From the NCBI GenBank assembly GCA_029287645.1, contig JARFQS010000379.1, positions 1 to 6,313 on the forward strand: a DNA stretch of 6,313 bases, in the 5' to 3' direction. Positions within the stretch are counted from its first letter, which is position 1; each line of letters begins with the position of its first letter. The translations under genes and the position numbers were made by a program. The notes beneath the pieces are model-generated. The model ran no database searches. It saw only the letters and a program-made list of their open reading frames with translations, and had not been told where the DNA came from. Shown here one piece after another: positions 5,873 to 6,313 of the stretch. The DNA comes from Thermoanaerobaculia bacterium. Lineage in GTDB: Bacteria; Acidobacteriota; Thermoanaerobaculia; Multivoradales; JAHEKO01.

Positions 5873-5878
5873 ATTATA
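5873..5878 (-). promoter_or_regulatory. Consensus -10 box (TATAAT) upstream of the MerB-like gene
   Basis: The minus strand reads TATAAT at 5878-5873, a perfect sigma-70 -10 hexamer in otherwise GC-rich sequence. Transcription would begin near 5866, giving a leader of about 36 bases to the ATG at 5830 and leaving room for its ribosome-binding site, but only about 15 bases to the ATG at 5851. No recognisable -35 hexamer is found 16-18 bases upstream and there is no TGn extension. Confidence 0.4.
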
Positions 5879-5970
5879 GGACGTTGCCCAGCCAGCGCCC
5901 CGGTGGCCTCATTCGGCGAAAGGGATGTGGCAGAATTGGCTCCAGCAGCTCATCACTCGAGGGAGCGGGA

Positions 5971-6313
5971 ATGGATCTGAAAAGCGTGCTGGCCTCTCTG
6001 GAGGCCGCAGGAACAGCACAGAACCGCAAGGTGTATCGACGCCACGGCGTTGGCGATCCCCTGTATGGGGTGAGCTATGCCATGCAGGGAAAGCTGGCGA
6101 AACAGAACAGGAACAACACCGAGTTGGCGATCGGCCTCTGGGAGACCGGTAACCACGACGCGAGGATCCTCGCCGCCATGATCGCCGACCCTCGAGAGAT
6201 CAGAAGCTCTCGGTTGGATGCCTGGGTCGGGGATCTCGAGAACTATGTGCTGACCGATGCGTTCTCCGACCTGGTGGGCCAGAGCCCGTTCGCCAGGACG
6301 AAGAGCAGGAAGA
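5971..6313 (+). CDS. DNA alkylation repair protein, AlkD-like (5' part only)
   Basis: The frame runs from ATG 5971 to the window end without a stop, giving 114 complete residues. The segments KVYRRHGVGDPLYGVSYA (20-37), GKLAKQ and then ELAIGLWETGNHDARILAAMIADP, LDAWVGDLENYVLTDAF are characteristic of the HEAT-like-repeat DNA_alkylation_repair family (AlkC/AlkD type), DNA glycosylases that remove bulky or cationic alkyl-base lesions such as N3- and N7-alkylpurines. The catalytic part downstream of residue 114 is not in the window. ATG 5971 has GGGAG (5961-5965) five bases upstream. It is divergent from the MerB-like selenoprotein gene with 140 bases between start codons. Confidence 0.85.
   Translation, partial: MDLKSVLASLEAAGTAQNRKVYRRHGVGDPLYGVSYAMQGKLAKQNRNNTELAIGLWETGNHDARILAAMIADPREIRSSRLDAWVGDLENYVLTDAFSDLVGQSPFARTKSRK

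Noticed and set aside
5225..5980. Plus-strand open frames opposite the MerB-like gene (5225-5533, 5241-5702, 5570-5980)
   Set aside because: They are antisense shadows with no recognisable family features; the minus strand encodes clear MerB motifs.
1..6313. Alternative genetic code with TGA as a sense codon (Trp or Gly)
   Set aside because: Well-supported genes here, including the HAD gene, the HlyIII gene, the phosphatase, the VOC gene, the HD gene, acyP and dinB, end at TGA at the right place, and Trp is encoded by TGG throughout.

Overview
The window is dense, GC-rich bacterial chromosome with short intergenic gaps and ordinary use of ATG/GTG starts and TGA/TAG/TAA stops. A monofunctional peptidoglycan transglycosylase (MtgA) with an N-terminal anchor points to a Gram-negative, proteobacteria-like or deltaproteobacteria-like organism. 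I cannot place it more precisely. If the main finding is right, the host also has the selenocysteine machinery (SelA, SelB, SelC, SelD), none of which lies in this window.

Layout on the + strand: the 3' end of a type II haloacid dehalogenase-like gene (1-282), then a tight run of hemolysin III/TrhA-like membrane protein (353-1015), histidine phosphatase (1048-1632), VOC/glyoxalase-fold protein (1672-2010), mtgA (2021-2707) and an HD-domain phosphohydrolase (2717-3367). The last three are separated by 10 and 9 bases and look co-transcribed. Next come a small two-helix membrane protein of the type often annotated 'bacteriophage holin' (3450-3701), acylphosphatase (3793-4068), a small exported protein of unknown function (4119-4502) and a DinB-fold protein (4570-5073). 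The window ends inside an AlkD-like DNA alkylation repair gene (from 5971).

The notable region is the minus strand from 5830 to 5084. Conventional ORF calling breaks it into pieces at two in-frame TGA codons. Read through, it is one 248-residue MerB-like organomercurial/alkylmercury lyase. The two TGA codons fall at the positions of the two catalytic cysteines of MerB (Cys96 and Cys159), and the catalytic Asp (Asp99) is kept three residues after the first TGA. Each TGA is followed at the expected distance by a hairpin whose apical loop contains GU (CGUGC for the first, GGUC for the second), as in bacterial SECIS elements. The best reading is a double-selenocysteine MerB-family enzyme. It is transcribed divergently from the alkD-like gene and convergently with dinB, and is probably a single-gene unit with a TATAAT box just upstream.

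The other genes are scattered housekeeping, phosphate-hydrolysis, detoxification and envelope functions. I see no mer operon partner (merA, merR, merT, merP), mobile element, tRNA, rRNA or CRISPR array, and no gap longer than 300 bases lacks a gene.
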